A DNA stretch of 64,000 nt from DLKC01 sp002478885 (GTDB taxonomy: Bacteria; Bacteroidota; Bacteroidia; Chitinophagales; Chitinophagaceae), in NCBI GenBank assembly GCA_046329585.1, contig JAXLUI010000001.1:930001-994000 (forward strand), given 5' to 3'. Shown here in pieces: positions 15,959 to 25,740 of this stretch. The position numbers and the translations under genes were made by a program. The notes below the pieces were generated by a model. The model saw only the letters and a list, made by a program, of their open reading frames with translations. It was not told where the DNA came from and did no database searches. Within the stretch, counting starts at the first letter, position 1. Each line of letters opens with the position of its first letter.

Positions 15959-17248
15959 ATGACCTACCAGGAAACGATTGACTACCTTTACAACGCTTTG
16001 CCTATGTTCAGCCGCATAGGTGCAGCAGCCTATAAAAAAGACCTGCGTAACACCATTCAGCTTTGCGAAGCATTGGATAATCCACAAACAAAATTTAAAA
16101 GCATTCATGTAGCTGGCACCAACGGAAAAGGTTCAGTAAGCCATATGCTTGCATCGGTTTTACAGGCCGCTGGGTATAAAACGGGCTTGTATACATCACC
16201 CCATCTAAAAGACTTTAGGGAAAGAATAAAAATAAATGGAACCCTCTGTGAAGAGCATTTTGTTGTTGATTTTGTTAGTGAAGTAATCCCAATGATCGAA
16301 AGCATTCAACCTTCTTTTTTTGAAATAACAGTTGCAATGGCATATTGCTACTTCGCCACGCAAAAAGTTGACATAGCTATCATCGAAACTGGTCTTGGTG
16401 GCCGGCTGGATAGCACAAATATTATTACCCCGGAGCTGTCAGTTATCACTAACATCGGCTGGGACCATATGAATATTCTCGGCGATACGCTAGAAAAGAT
16501 TGCCTTTGAAAAAGCTGGAATCATCAAAGACGATGTTCCTGTTATCGTTGGGGAAACCATGCCTGAAACAAAGCCTGTTTTTGAAAATGCCGCAAGAGAA
16601 AAGCACGCCAACATATTTTTTGCTTCGGAAGAAAGGTATGTCACGGGCTGGCAATATGAACATCACATACTAAACATTAATGTTTCTGAAAAACACAACG
16701 GCGAGCACAGGAATTATCAACTCGACCTGACTGGCATTTACCAAACCAAAAACCTACTTACTGTTCTGGAAACACTACACCAGTTAAAGCAAAAGGGCTG
16801 GGCACTGAGCGATGAAACAATTCACAAAGGATTGGCGGTCACTAAAAAAAGCACTGGCCTACATGGACGATGGGAACAGGTTAAAGAAAATCCGACGGTT
16901 ATTTTGGATGTTGCGCACAATGTGGATGGCATTAAACAAATTGTTGAGCAAATCGAACTTTCTACTTACAACAATCTTCATTTGATTATTGGTATGGTGA
17001 AAGATAAGGATGTAGATAAAGCGCTTTCAATATTGCCAAAATACGCCAACTATTATTTCACCAAAGCACAAATACCACGCGCAATGACTGAGGCGGAGCT
17101 GGTTGAAAAGGCTGCGTTACTTGGTTTGCAGGGAAATGCATTTCCGGAAGTTAATATTGCTCTGTCGCATGCTTTAACTCATGCAGATAAAAATGATCTT
17201 ATTGTTATACTTGGAAGCGTGTTTCTTGTAGGAGAAGTATCTACTTAA
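15959..17248 (+). CDS. folC: Bifunctional folylpolyglutamate synthase/dihydrofolate synthase
   Basis: A 429-residue Mur-ligase-type enzyme adding glutamate to dihydropteroate or folates. It has the ATP-binding HVAGTNGKGS loop at about 50-59, the TSPHL element, ETGLGGRLDSTN (about 145), and the domain linker VILDVAHNVDGIKQ (about 315). Length is standard. Its stop overlaps the convergent NUDIX gene by four bases. Confidence 0.94.
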   Translation: MTYQETIDYLYNALPMFSRIGAAAYKKDLRNTIQLCEALDNPQTKFKSIHVAGTNGKGSVSHMLASVLQAAGYKTGLYTSPHLKDFRERIKINGTLCEEHFVVDFVSEVIPMIESIQPSFFEITVAMAYCYFATQKVDIAIIETGLGGRLDSTNIITPELSVITNIGWDHMNILGDTLEKIAFEKAGIIKDDVPVIVGETMPETKPVFENAAREKHANIFFASEERYVTGWQYEHHILNINVSEKHNGEHRNYQLDLTGIYQTKNLLTVLETLHQLKQKGWALSDETIHKGLAVTKKSTGLHGRWEQVKENPTVILDVAHNVDGIKQIVEQIELSTYNNLHLIIGMVKDKDVDKALSILPKYANYYFTKAQIPRAMTEAELVEKAALLGLQGNAFPEVNIALSHALTHADKNDLIVILGSVFLVGEVST

Positions 17249-17841
17249 ATTTTTCCTTTAAAATATTGGAGTTTGTCAAGGTAACGCAGCGCATAAAAAA
17301 TAGTGCTCAGGTGCATCGATTGCAGAATTTTTCTTTCCTCAACCAGTTGCTGCAATTCTTCTATCGTTACTTCAAAAACCTCAATCTCCTCGTTATGGTC
17401 TAAAACCTGTTCTGCAATTTTTCTTCCACCGGTTGCAATAAACATATGCATGAGATTATTGTTGGTGGAAGGGTTGGCCGAAATAACTCCCAGGTTATGA
17501 ACCTGCGCAAAATCAAAACCAGTTTCTTCAAGTAATTCTCTTCTTATACCAGCCTCGGGTGAATCATCTGTATCGTCAATGCAACCTCCAGGCAATTCTA
17601 GACATATTTCACCCAACGCATGCCTGTACTGGCGAACCATAACAACTTTGCCATCTTCCGTTAATGGTAACGCTGTTGCCCATTCGGGAAATTCAAATAC
17701 ATAATACGGATCTACAATTTTACCGTCGGGCTTTTCACATTTTTCCTTTCTAACCGTAAACCAATTTTCTCTGTATAAATACTCAGAAGAAAGCGTTGTC
17801 CATTTCATGATGCAATGTAAAGTTTTATCATTTTCAATCAT
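17245..17841 (-). CDS. NUDIX hydrolase, ADP-ribose pyrophosphatase-like
   Basis: A 198-residue hydrolase. The NUDIX box is GGCIDDTDDSPEAGIRRELLEETGF (shown by the GG, the R-E-x-x-E-E and the final G), with the upstream element VMVRQYRHALGEICLELPGG typical of ADP-sugar pyrophosphatases. Specificity is inferred from that element only. The ATG at 17841 is used; an internal ATG at 17808 (MKWTTLSSEYLY) is an equally good start. Next gene upstream is the DinB-like protein on the same strand. Confidence 0.87.
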   Translation of the reverse strand: MIENDKTLHCIMKWTTLSSEYLYRENWFTVRKEKCEKPDGKIVDPYYVFEFPEWATALPLTEDGKVVMVRQYRHALGEICLELPGGCIDDTDDSPEAGIRRELLEETGFDFAQVHNLGVISANPSTNNNLMHMFIATGGRKIAEQVLDHNEEIEVFEVTIEELQQLVEERKILQSMHLSTIFYALRYLDKLQYFKGKI

Positions 17842-17853
17842 GCGGCGCTGCTA

Positions 17854-18381
17854 TTACCAGCCCATTTTTTCTCTTAATGCTGTAATATGGCGAACGTGAT
17901 GTTTGCCATGCCATGCATACATACCCAATAAAAACCAAAGGCTCATTTCTTTTTTACTTGCCGGGTGAAACACCGTACGCTCCCACTGCTCTTCAGAAAT
18001 ATCTTTTATCGTTGCAACAAGCCTTTGATGCAAAGCATGTAATAGCGTCAACGAAACATTAATGGGCACGGTGTCTACATCGTTCAATGTAGCCCAAAAT
18101 TGTTCTTCATAAGGTTTTATCGTAGGGTGTGTTTCGGTTAAGCCAAGTTTAAAACGCATGTATGCATTCATATGGCTATCGGCTACATGATGCACTACCT
18201 GTTTTAAATTCCATCCGCCCGGGCGGTAAGGCTCTTCCAGTTGCGCAGCATCGAGATTCTGCACGGCGAGTTCAAGCTCCTCCGGCAGAAATTTAAGATC
18301 GAGCAACCACTCTTCTTTTTGTCTGTGCGAAAAGGGTTGCGGAACATAACTACCGATCGGGTAGCGTAAATCTTCTGACAT
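17854..18381 (-). CDS. YfiT-like DinB-fold metal-dependent protein (bacillithiol-transferase-like)
   Basis: A 175-residue four-helix-bundle protein. It starts MSEDLRYPIGSYVPQPF, the YfiT-type opening, and carries the three-histidine metal site: HHVADSH (about 63-69) and WHGKHHVRH near the C-terminus. YfiT-family proteins act as metal-dependent hydrolases or bacillithiol S-transferases. The ATG at 18381 replaces an upstream TTG. It is 13 bases from the NUDIX gene and probably co-transcribed. Confidence 0.82.
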   Translation of the reverse strand: MSEDLRYPIGSYVPQPFSHRQKEEWLLDLKFLPEELELAVQNLDAAQLEEPYRPGGWNLKQVVHHVADSHMNAYMRFKLGLTETHPTIKPYEEQFWATLNDVDTVPINVSLTLLHALHQRLVATIKDISEEQWERTVFHPASKKEMSLWFLLGMYAWHGKHHVRHITALREKMGW

Positions 18382-18410
18382 ATAGGTATTTGTTTTTACC
18401 AACTTTTCGC

Positions 18411-18571
18411 CACAATGGCATCGCCTGTTGTGCCACTCACTTGTGCGTTCCGAACTACAATCAACAATTTAGATTGCTTTCCTGCTGTGGTTCTTCAGTA
18501 TTGGTCATTTAAGTTCCTGCAGCACAAGTGTGCGACGCAAGGAACGATGAGCAGCGCTCCTGCTGCAAGGC
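18411..18571. repeat. Dispersed repeat, complete two-arm element (locus G)
   Basis: Left arm: caatggcatcgcctg then TTGTGCCACTCACTTGTGC at 18428-18446 (GTGAC type). Right arm: GCACAAGTGTGCGACGCAA at 18522-18540 (GCGACGC type), then ggaacgatgagc. The spacer is 75 bases. Arm order is opposite to loci C and F. It lies between two minus-strand genes. Confidence 0.88.
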
Positions 18572-18582
18572 TCAAAAGAAAA

Positions 18583-19344
18583 CTATTCGTCGCGCCATTC
18601 CTTACCTGTAAGATAAATGAACACATCTTCGAGGTTGGCTTTTTTTACTTCTTTAGGCCGTTCAAAACCTGTGGCAACCAGGTCGTCGATAAGACGGTCG
18701 GGGGAAGCAAGCGAAATAATTTTCCCTGAATCTATGATAGCAACACGATCGCATAAAATTTCGGCTTCATCCATATAATGTGTGGTGATGATAACGGTTG
18801 TTCCTTTTTTACGGATATCGATGATAAGATCCCAAAGATTTCGCCGTGCCTGCGGATCGAGACCCGTTGTTGGCTCGTCGAGAAAAATGATTTTCGGCTG
18901 ATTAATAAGGGTTGTGGCAATGGAAAAACGTTGTTTTTGTCCACCGCTCAGCTCTTTATATTTTGCGTTTGCCTTATCGCGCAGATTGACTGTATCGAGC
19001 AGCTTCATTGCATCAACCGGCTGGTTATATAAGCCAGAAAAAAGATTGAGGAGCTCTATTAGTTTAAGGCCGGGATAATAACCAGATGTTTGTAATTGTA
19101 CACCAATGATTTTTTTAATTGCGTTGGGGTGTTGATCAAGATTAATACCATCGACGATTACTTCGCCGCTTGTTTTGTCGCGAAGTGTTTCTATTATTTC
19201 GAGTGTTGTTGATTTTCCTGCGCCGTTGGGACCGAGTAACCCAAATATTTCGCCTTCATTAACATCAAAACTAATTCCGTTGACGGCCGTAAAATCGCCA
19301 TACCTTTTCACTAGATTTTTAACCGAGATAATTACTTTTTCCAT
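18583..19344 (-). CDS. ABC-2-type transporter ATP-binding protein
   Basis: A 253-residue ABC ATPase. Walker A is GPNGAGKST, signature LSGGQKQR, Walker B IIFLDEP, with the H-loop in TTHYMDEAEIL, the layout of drug/lipid-type ABC-2 ATPases. The C-terminal residues FERPKEVKKANLEDVFIYLTGK also fit this family. No membrane permease lies next to it in the window, which is unusual because such ATPases normally sit beside one. The ATG at 19344 is used. Confidence 0.9.
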   Translation of the reverse strand: MEKVIISVKNLVKRYGDFTAVNGISFDVNEGEIFGLLGPNGAGKSTTLEIIETLRDKTSGEVIVDGINLDQHPNAIKKIIGVQLQTSGYYPGLKLIELLNLFSGLYNQPVDAMKLLDTVNLRDKANAKYKELSGGQKQRFSIATTLINQPKIIFLDEPTTGLDPQARRNLWDLIIDIRKKGTTVIITTHYMDEAEILCDRVAIIDSGKIISLASPDRLIDDLVATGFERPKEVKKANLEDVFIYLTGKEWRDE

Positions 19345-19359
19345 CAATAGACTATTAAG

Positions 19360-19818
19360 CTATAAAGATAATTCCATTTTAATATCGGCTGTCAGGAAAG
19401 GGGTGTCCACAACCGGCACATGCCTGAATCCGTATTTTTCATAGAGAGAAATAGCAGTTCTTAATTGACTGTTAGAGAACAATAATAATTTTTTAGCGTG
19501 CAATTCTTTTGCTTTATCAATACATTTTTCAATCAGCAGTTTACTAATGCCCATACCACGAAATGCTGGCGCAACGGCCATCTTTGCGAGTTCAAAAACG
19601 CCATCGTGTTCTTTCATTAATCCGGCAGAACCTACAATCTCTTCGCCAGACCTTGCCAGAAAAATAAATCCGCCTCGGTCGATGATTGTGCTTTCAGGAT
19701 CGCCGAGCACCATGAGGTCGTGAGATTCTGTGAGATTGAATTTATTAAGCCATTCCAAATTAAGATTTCTAAAAGCCGTGGCGTGTTCGGGGCTAAAAGC
19801 TATTATTTCTATCATCAT
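19360..19818 (-). CDS. GNAT-family N-acetyltransferase
   Basis: About 152 residues. The acetyl-CoA loop is VAPAFRGMGISKLLIEKCIDKA, with the downstream helix LYEKYGFRHVPV typical of GNAT proteins. Substrate unknown. The ATG at 19818 (MMIEIIAFSPEHATAF) is preferred to one at 19866 because the added residues are not part of the fold. It starts 15 bases before the ABC ATPase gene, so the two may be co-transcribed. Confidence 0.85.
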   Translation of the reverse strand: MMIEIIAFSPEHATAFRNLNLEWLNKFNLTESHDLMVLGDPESTIIDRGGFIFLARSGEEIVGSAGLMKEHDGVFELAKMAVAPAFRGMGISKLLIEKCIDKAKELHAKKLLLFSNSQLRTAISLYEKYGFRHVPVVDTPFLTADIKMELSL

Positions 19819-19946
19819 TTTCGGTAAGGGTTGCAAGTTACAAGCTTTACGCTTTTGACACGGCATAAAATGAACAAGGGTTGATACGTGTATTTTAGCG
19901 TTGGAATACGTATTCCCGCAGTTTGAAATGGCCTAATTTTATACTG

Positions 19947-20618
19947 ATGATTGATACAAAAAGAATTGCAGCAGAAAAGGCCGTCACTTATGTTAAAAGT
20001 GGAATGACCATTGGCCTGGGCACTGGCAGTACCGCACGGTATGCGATAGAAAGCCTAGGACTGATGGTTAAGGACGGACTCGACATAAAAGCCATCGCTA
20101 CTTCCCTCCAATCAGAAAGCCTAGCTGAGGACTTGGGTATTCGGCTAACAAATTTTTCAGAAGTAGAGCAATTAGATATCACTATTGACGGGGCCGACGA
20201 AGTAGATGAAAATTTACAATTGATCAAGGGAGGTGGTGGAGCGCTATTGAGGGAAAAAATTGTGGCCGCCTCAACACGATGTTACATCATCATAGCAGAT
20301 GAGAAAAAATTAGTACGGCAGTTAGGCAACCTGCCTTTACCCGTCGAAATAATACCATTTGGCTATCAATCGACGCTTCCTAAGATTAAAATGTTAGGCG
20401 GTGACGTTAGTTTGAGAAAAGATGCTCATGAGATATTTGTTACAGACAACGGAAACTATATTGCTGACTGCTCTTTTGGCATAATTGCCAATCCTCCAGC
20501 TCTTCAAAAGAAAATAAAAGCTGTTACAGGGGTTGTAGAAACAGGTTTATTCTTAAATATGGCTAATCTGATAATTATTGGTTGTGCAGATGGCACTTTG
20601 AAGATCAGAATAGCTTGA
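19947..20618 (+). CDS. rpiA: Ribose-5-phosphate isomerase A
   Basis: A 223-residue isomerase interconverting ribose 5-phosphate and ribulose 5-phosphate. Motifs: GLGTGSTARYAIESL (phosphate loop), TIDGADEVDENLQLIKGGGGALLREKI split across the catalytic Asp and substrate loop, and GMIIAN-like FGIIANPPALQ near the C-terminus. The ATG at 19947 replaces an upstream TTG that adds a non-homologous leader. Confidence 0.94.
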   Translation: MIDTKRIAAEKAVTYVKSGMTIGLGTGSTARYAIESLGLMVKDGLDIKAIATSLQSESLAEDLGIRLTNFSEVEQLDITIDGADEVDENLQLIKGGGGALLREKIVAASTRCYIIIADEKKLVRQLGNLPLPVEIIPFGYQSTLPKIKMLGGDVSLRKDAHEIFVTDNGNYIADCSFGIIANPPALQKKIKAVTGVVETGLFLNMANLIIIGCADGTLKIRIA

Positions 20619-21324
20619 GCGATGCAGCGTGGGAAATTTTACTGTCGGCGAGAAGTGGCAAACGCTATGTAAAAGAGATTTGGACGTAAATTTTGAGCGG
20701 CTGATAATGGCAAACTTTTTAATATATGTAGGCTGTTGTGTAATTGGCGCCACTTTTTGCCACTTGTTTGAAAATTAAAGCATAGTGGAATTATTTATAG
20801 GTTATTTTGCCCTTAATATTTTGATAATAAAGAAAAAATATAGTTAATTTGCAACAAACTGAATGAAGAATACAGGAAATAGCCTTAAGCTCTTTGAATT
20901 ATTAATTACCAGCCGAAGTTAAATTAAGGGAATTCTGATTTTATTTAAGCCCGGCAAAATTAATAATATCACTTTGGGGTTTAGTTGGCGAAAAAAATGC
21001 AGCTTCTTGCTTTGAATACCCAATAATTAGGAGGACACTATTGAATGGAAATGCTAACAACTCATGCACAATTGGAACTCTACTCCTGATGACATTTTCA
21101 ATTTGGTTTTAATATGCAAGACTAGTTTTATTCAGTCAGAGATTTGATTGTTACTATAGGTTCACTATCCAATATCATTAATATTCTTGATGTATTATAG
21201 TTTTTTCGATGCGGATTTAGGACAAGTTTTTTGTTGGAGACTTCAGATAAATGTAACAAATTGAAATAATCGCAGACATTAGATGCTATGAAATAACACC
21301 CAATTAAACATCAAATACATAAAA
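20619..21324. other. Long AT-rich intergenic region before the polysaccharide cluster
   Basis: 706 bases with no credible gene on either strand. It is clearly AT-richer than its surroundings. No copy of the dispersed repeat, terminator hairpin or clear TAnnTTTG promoter was found. It probably contains the regulatory region of the 21.3-25.7 kb cluster. Confidence 0.6.
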
Positions 21325-22329
21325 ATGAAAAATCAAAACCAAACTATGGAAAAAGTAAAAACCGTACTCGTCACAGGTGGCGCAGGATTCATTGGAAGTA
21401 CAATAGTAAAACGACTATTGAATTCCGGCGACATAGTTCATGTTCTTGATGACCTTTCTACCGGCTCTCTTGAAAATCTGCCTAAACACCCTAATCTGTA
21501 TTTTCACCATGGTTCGATTATGAACAAGCAGTTTGTTGAATCTCTCAAGGAGATTGAGTTCGACATGTTGTTTCACCTTGCAAGCATTGTAGGTATGAGG
21601 CTTGCAACAAAATATCACAAACTAGTTTACGATACCTGCACAGTCGGGACTTCAAATATTCTCGATACATTTAAAGGCGTTCCCGCAGTACTTTTCTCTT
21701 CGTCTGCTGTATATGGAACAGACAATAAACATGCTGTAAGTGAGAGCCAGCAGGTGTCTTATGATCAACTGCTCAAATATGATGCAAATGATCCTGGTTA
21801 TGCCTGTGGCAAATGGGCCATGGAACAGATCGGGATTAAGGAGTCTGAATCAGGCCGTAAAGTACTGATTCTACGCCCGTTCAATGTTGTTGGTCAACGG
21901 CAGGTGGGTACTTATGGAATGGTTGTTCCTACATTTGTTAACAATGCAATCAATGGAAAACCTTTGACTGTATTTGATGACGGTTTTCAGGTTCGTTCAT
22001 TTAGCGAGATCAATACTTTTGTTGAATGCATTTTCAGGTTATTGCCTTGCGAAGAAGCGTGGACTTCCGGCAAAAACATTATCAATATCGGATCGAAAAA
22101 CGGCAGCTCTATAAATGACCTAGCTTTTATAGTCCTTGAAGAAACCCAGTCCGAGTCACCTATCAAATATTGTTTCTACGAAGAATTTTTCCCTAATCAC
22201 AAGGATGTGGTTTATAGGGTTCCCGATACAAGTTATGGTGAAACCTATTTTGGCAACATCGAATGGCCTTCTCTGAGAACAATTGTGATGAACATTGTGC
22301 AATCAAAAACTGTTCATGCAGTAAATTAA
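21325..22329 (+). CDS. NAD-dependent nucleotide-sugar epimerase/dehydratase (extended SDR)
   Basis: A 334-residue extended short-chain dehydrogenase. The Rossmann motif is TGGAGFIGS (about 18-26), with a DDLSTGSLENL segment binding the NAD ribose, catalytic Ser in FSSSAVYG and the YACGK (Y-x-x-x-K) pair around residue 159. The QVRSFSEINTFVECI segment is typical of UDP-sugar epimerases. The exact sugar is not deducible. It is the first gene of the plus-strand polysaccharide cluster and is followed by a terminator-like hairpin before the next gene. Confidence 0.88.
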   Translation: MKNQNQTMEKVKTVLVTGGAGFIGSTIVKRLLNSGDIVHVLDDLSTGSLENLPKHPNLYFHHGSIMNKQFVESLKEIEFDMLFHLASIVGMRLATKYHKLVYDTCTVGTSNILDTFKGVPAVLFSSSAVYGTDNKHAVSESQQVSYDQLLKYDANDPGYACGKWAMEQIGIKESESGRKVLILRPFNVVGQRQVGTYGMVVPTFVNNAINGKPLTVFDDGFQVRSFSEINTFVECIFRLLPCEEAWTSGKNIINIGSKNGSSINDLAFIVLEETQSESPIKYCFYEEFFPNHKDVVYRVPDTSYGETYFGNIEWPSLRTIVMNIVQSKTVHAVN

Positions 22330-22367
22330 AATTAGCTGCGGCACAATGCTTTCCTAATAAATTACTT

Positions 22368-22418
22368 GCCACTTTTATTCGTTTGAAGTATTCAAACCCT
22401 TAGAAGTGGCTTTTTTTT
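22368..22418 (+). terminator. Two-stage hairpin terminator after the SDR gene
   Basis: Outer stem GCCACTT at 22368-22374 with AAGTGGC at 22404-22410, inner stem GTTTGAA (22381-22387)/TTCAAAC (22391-22397) with a three-base loop, then eight T. Confidence 0.82.
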
Positions 22419-22478
22419 AATATGCCAACTAAAATATATCTACTCTTTTTAACCGCATAAAACCAAAACTGAATTCAA

Positions 22479-23822
22479 ATGGTTTCTGAATACCTCGTTT
22501 TAGGAGCAGGTGTTACAGGCCTCGCTGCCGGGGTGGAGTTGAAAGAATCAGCGATTGTTCTTGAAAAAGACAGCTCTCCCGGAGGACTTGTTCGCTCCAA
22601 ATGCTTTGATGGTGGATATTGGTACGATTATGTTTTACATTTATTACATTTTAAAGACCCGGAAATACAAGCAAGGATTGGCTCCTATCTTGGAGAGGTT
22701 ATGAGCCCATGCCCGCCTGTCGCATGGATTCAAACATTAGAAGGGTCTGCATTGTATCCCTTCCAGCTGAATATTGGTGGGTTGTCCGAAGAAGCAAGGA
22801 ATAAATGCATCGTTGATTACGCAAAAGCTTATTACCATAAAAATGGCGAGGCGACGGAAAAGAATTACAAAGGATACCTGAAAGCTACTTTTGGAGATGC
22901 AATGTGCGACCTGTTCTATTTTCCCTATAATGAAAAAATGTATAAATACCCACTAGAAGGAATAGCGGTAGATGATCTCACATGGAATTTACATAGACCA
23001 TCCTTTGAAGAAATACTGAAAGGTGGTTTTCAGCCAAATATCCCGAGACCGACCTATAACACCAACGCGTTTTATCCTTGCCCGAAACAAGTTGATGCGC
23101 CTTTAAGGGGAATGGAATTACTGTCTGAAGCACTCGCGAAACGCGTCCGCAATCTTGAACTGAATACAAAAGTTGAATCAGTCGATCCCACAAAAAAGAC
23201 CATTTATGCGTCGAAAGATGGTATAAATAGCAGCTATACCTATGAAACTGCCTGCTTGTCGACATTACCATTACCCGCTTTGATCAGGCTTTGCAGCAAC
23301 GCACCTGCAAGTCTTTTAAAAGAAGTTGATACCCTGCAGCACACGAAAGTTATTTCGGTGGCTATTTCTGTTAAAGGGGAAAGACCAAAGAACCCAGGCC
23401 ACTGGAGATATTACACCGATCCAAATATTCCATTCACCAGGCTCATTTTCATGAATGAATTTGATCCACAGGCATCACCTGAAGATGGTTGGGCACTGCT
23501 GGCTGAAGTAACCTGGCCTGGTAAAGAGCCAATTCCTTCTGAAAAAGAACTGACGGATAAAGTGGTGGAAGCTGTAAGGGCAGTAGGATTGCTCGATGAC
23601 AACAGTTCTATCGTAGGAACACATATTTGGGTAATCGATCCCGCTTATGTTATTTTTACGCACGAGACACAAAGAATCATTAACAACTGCTTTGAGTTTT
23701 TAGCTCCTTATGGTATTACATCATCTGGTCGCTATGGCAACTGGGAATATTCTTCCATGTTCCAGAATATTAAAGCAGGTTTTGAATGGGCAAAAAAAGT
23801 AAATAAAAAATCCTTAGCATGA
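22479..23822 (+). CDS. FAD-dependent amine-oxidase-like protein of the polysaccharide cluster
   Basis: A 447-residue flavoprotein. The dinucleotide-binding motif is LGAGVTGLAAGVEL (about 7-20), followed by an acidic residue and GGLVRS, as in protoporphyrinogen oxidase, phytoene desaturase and UDP-galactopyranose mutase relatives. Such NAD(P)-binding Rossmann proteins are frequent in cell-surface polysaccharide loci, but their reaction is mostly undefined. It overlaps the MraY-type gene by four bases, indicating translational coupling. Confidence 0.82.
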   Translation: MVSEYLVLGAGVTGLAAGVELKESAIVLEKDSSPGGLVRSKCFDGGYWYDYVLHLLHFKDPEIQARIGSYLGEVMSPCPPVAWIQTLEGSALYPFQLNIGGLSEEARNKCIVDYAKAYYHKNGEATEKNYKGYLKATFGDAMCDLFYFPYNEKMYKYPLEGIAVDDLTWNLHRPSFEEILKGGFQPNIPRPTYNTNAFYPCPKQVDAPLRGMELLSEALAKRVRNLELNTKVESVDPTKKTIYASKDGINSSYTYETACLSTLPLPALIRLCSNAPASLLKEVDTLQHTKVISVAISVKGERPKNPGHWRYYTDPNIPFTRLIFMNEFDPQASPEDGWALLAEVTWPGKEPIPSEKELTDKVVEAVRAVGLLDDNSSIVGTHIWVIDPAYVIFTHETQRIINNCFEFLAPYGITSSGRYGNWEYSSMFQNIKAGFEWAKKVNKKSLA

Positions 23823-24832
23823 TTCAGCAACTTCTGTTCTACGCAATTGTTATCATTTGTGGCGCAGTCTCGACTTTTACCATCCGTGCAATCGCAAAAA
23901 AATTGGGTATCGTTAATAAGCCTAATCCGATTATCCCGCAGCACGTAAAGCCTGTAGCATATCTGGGAGGTATCGGTATTTTTCTGGGTATAGTATCAGG
24001 ACTAGCTGTTACTTACTTTTTCATGCCCGATTTTTTTCTTGAATTTAAAAAATCATTGCCGCCTTTGCTTGCCTTGGGAGTGGGCGGAACAGCCTACCTT
24101 GTATGGGGTGTTGTCGATGACCTGATGGCGTTGGAAGCTTTTCCAAAGTTTATGGGGCAGGTGGTTATTTCAATCGTGGCTGTACTACTTGGCATCAGAA
24201 CAGATATGTTCGGCAATGCCTTTATCGATTTTCTTTTTTCCTCTTTCTGGATATTATTCATTGTAAACGCCCTCAACTTTACCGACGTCTGCGACGGCCT
24301 TGTGGGAAGTATTTGCTGCGTAACATTTTTTATGGTGGGCATACTGTTGCCAGATTTAAGAATATTCTGTTTCCTCATATCGGCAAGTACGTTTGGGTTC
24401 CTGTTCTTCAATTCGCCCAGGGCATCCATCTTCATGGGCGATGCAGGTTCGCACATGCTTGGATTTTTATTAGCATCCACAGGTATAATGAAATCGCATG
24501 ATTTCTATTTCTTCGACGCTGCCGTATGGCTCGTTCTTCTGGCGAGTTTGCCGGTATTTGAATTAATATTTATCACTACCATACGACTTAAAAGAGGCAT
24601 GCCATGGTGGAAAGGCAGCCCAGATCATTTTTCGTTACGACTACAGGCGGGAGAGTTCACCCGTTGGCAAATCGATATTTTATCCGCCATGATTACTGCC
24701 GTTATCGTTGGTATCGCTTGCGAATTAAATTCACTCGACTTGTGGTTAAAGATAGCATTGCCCATACTTGTTATCGGCGGCTATCTCATCTTTGCCAAAA
24801 TACTCATGCGCTGGGAGGTGAAACGTAAGTAA
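23819..24832 (+). CDS. MraY/WecA-family undecaprenyl-phosphate sugar-1-phosphate transferase
   Basis: A 337-residue polytopic membrane enzyme (about ten hydrophobic segments) that puts the first sugar phosphate on the lipid carrier. Family motifs: GVVDDLMAL (Asp-Asp), NALNFTDVCDGLVG, FMGDAGSHMLGF, and the cytoplasmic GSPDHFSLRL loop with a His as in WecA/TagO. It is the likely initiating transferase of the polysaccharide made here. Confidence 0.88.
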   Translation: MIQQLLFYAIVIICGAVSTFTIRAIAKKLGIVNKPNPIIPQHVKPVAYLGGIGIFLGIVSGLAVTYFFMPDFFLEFKKSLPPLLALGVGGTAYLVWGVVDDLMALEAFPKFMGQVVISIVAVLLGIRTDMFGNAFIDFLFSSFWILFIVNALNFTDVCDGLVGSICCVTFFMVGILLPDLRIFCFLISASTFGFLFFNSPRASIFMGDAGSHMLGFLLASTGIMKSHDFYFFDAAVWLVLLASLPVFELIFITTIRLKRGMPWWKGSPDHFSLRLQAGEFTRWQIDILSAMITAVIVGIACELNSLDLWLKIALPILVIGGYLIFAKILMRWEVKRK

Positions 24833-24887
24833 ATTTGCAGTAACCGCATAACTGCCAAAAAATCATAATCAATAGAAAAAAACTGCC

Positions 24888-25706
24888 ATGAAATTTTGTT
24901 TTACAGTCGATTGGGAAGATTGGTATCATGGCCTTCGCCTACCCATTGAAGAAACCAAAAAGCTGGAACGCCGTATAAAAATCGGCCATTACAAACTGCT
25001 CGAACTTTTATCCAAACACAAGATAAAGGCCACCTTCTTTTTACTTGGCGAGTCAATGGAAGAATTCCCTGAACTCGTCCAGGAAATAAAGGAAGAAGGA
25101 CACGAACTCGCCTGCCATACCTACTCCCACCCTTTCGTGATTGAAACATCGCCCGAGCAATTTCGCGGCGAGATAAGGAGATGTATGGAGTTGATTAAAC
25201 CCTTCCAGAACGGTTATGAAGGTTTTCGTGCGCCATATTTCTCCATTAACCAGTCATGCCTTTGGGCGCTTGACATTTTAAAAGAGGAAGGCTTCATTTA
25301 TGATTCGAGTATTTTCCCCGGCAATACATTCAGATCCGGAATTATTGGCTTCGATAAAAACATTCATACGTTGCCAAACGGCATGCTCGAATTCCCGATC
25401 AGCAATTTCAGAATCGCGAAGTTCGATTTCGGTGTTGGTGGTGCATATTTCCGAACCTTGCCTTATAAATATTTCAAGTATCGGCTCTCAAATCTTTTAA
25501 AGCAACGGCCCGGTGTTTTTTACTTCCACCCGTGGGAGTTCGATCACAAGCAGCCTTACATGAAAGGCGTTCAGGCCCGTGCGGTACACACGCATTATCA
25601 TAACCTCCATAAGACAGAACAAAAGATAAAAAAGCTTTTTTCCGATTTTGAATTTGCACCGCTTAAAGAAATATTGTTTGCACAGCATGCTGTAGCAGGT
25701 AATTAA
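24888..25706 (+). CDS. Polysaccharide deacetylase (NodB fold, XrtA/DUF3473-like)
   Basis: A 272-residue carbohydrate esterase family 4-like protein. It opens FTVDWEDWYHG (catalytic/metal Asp), has the HTYSHPF metal-His motif (about 83-89) and GFRAPYFS. The C-terminus with GVFYFHPWEFD resembles the DUF3473 extension of deacetylases found in exopolysaccharide/exosortase loci. It probably removes N-acetyl groups from the nascent polymer. No signal peptide is seen. It ends the plus-strand cluster. Confidence 0.87.
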   Translation: MKFCFTVDWEDWYHGLRLPIEETKKLERRIKIGHYKLLELLSKHKIKATFFLLGESMEEFPELVQEIKEEGHELACHTYSHPFVIETSPEQFRGEIRRCMELIKPFQNGYEGFRAPYFSINQSCLWALDILKEEGFIYDSSIFPGNTFRSGIIGFDKNIHTLPNGMLEFPISNFRIAKFDFGVGGAYFRTLPYKYFKYRLSNLLKQRPGVFYFHPWEFDHKQPYMKGVQARAVHTHYHNLHKTEQKIKKLFSDFEFAPLKEILFAQHAVAGN

Positions 25707-25740
25707 TTGTTAGCCCGATGCAGAGCAAACATTAGGCTTT

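Noticed and set aside
20553..20753. Small minus-strand frame after rpiA
   Set aside because: Partly antisense to rpiA, no recognisable start context or composition of a real gene.
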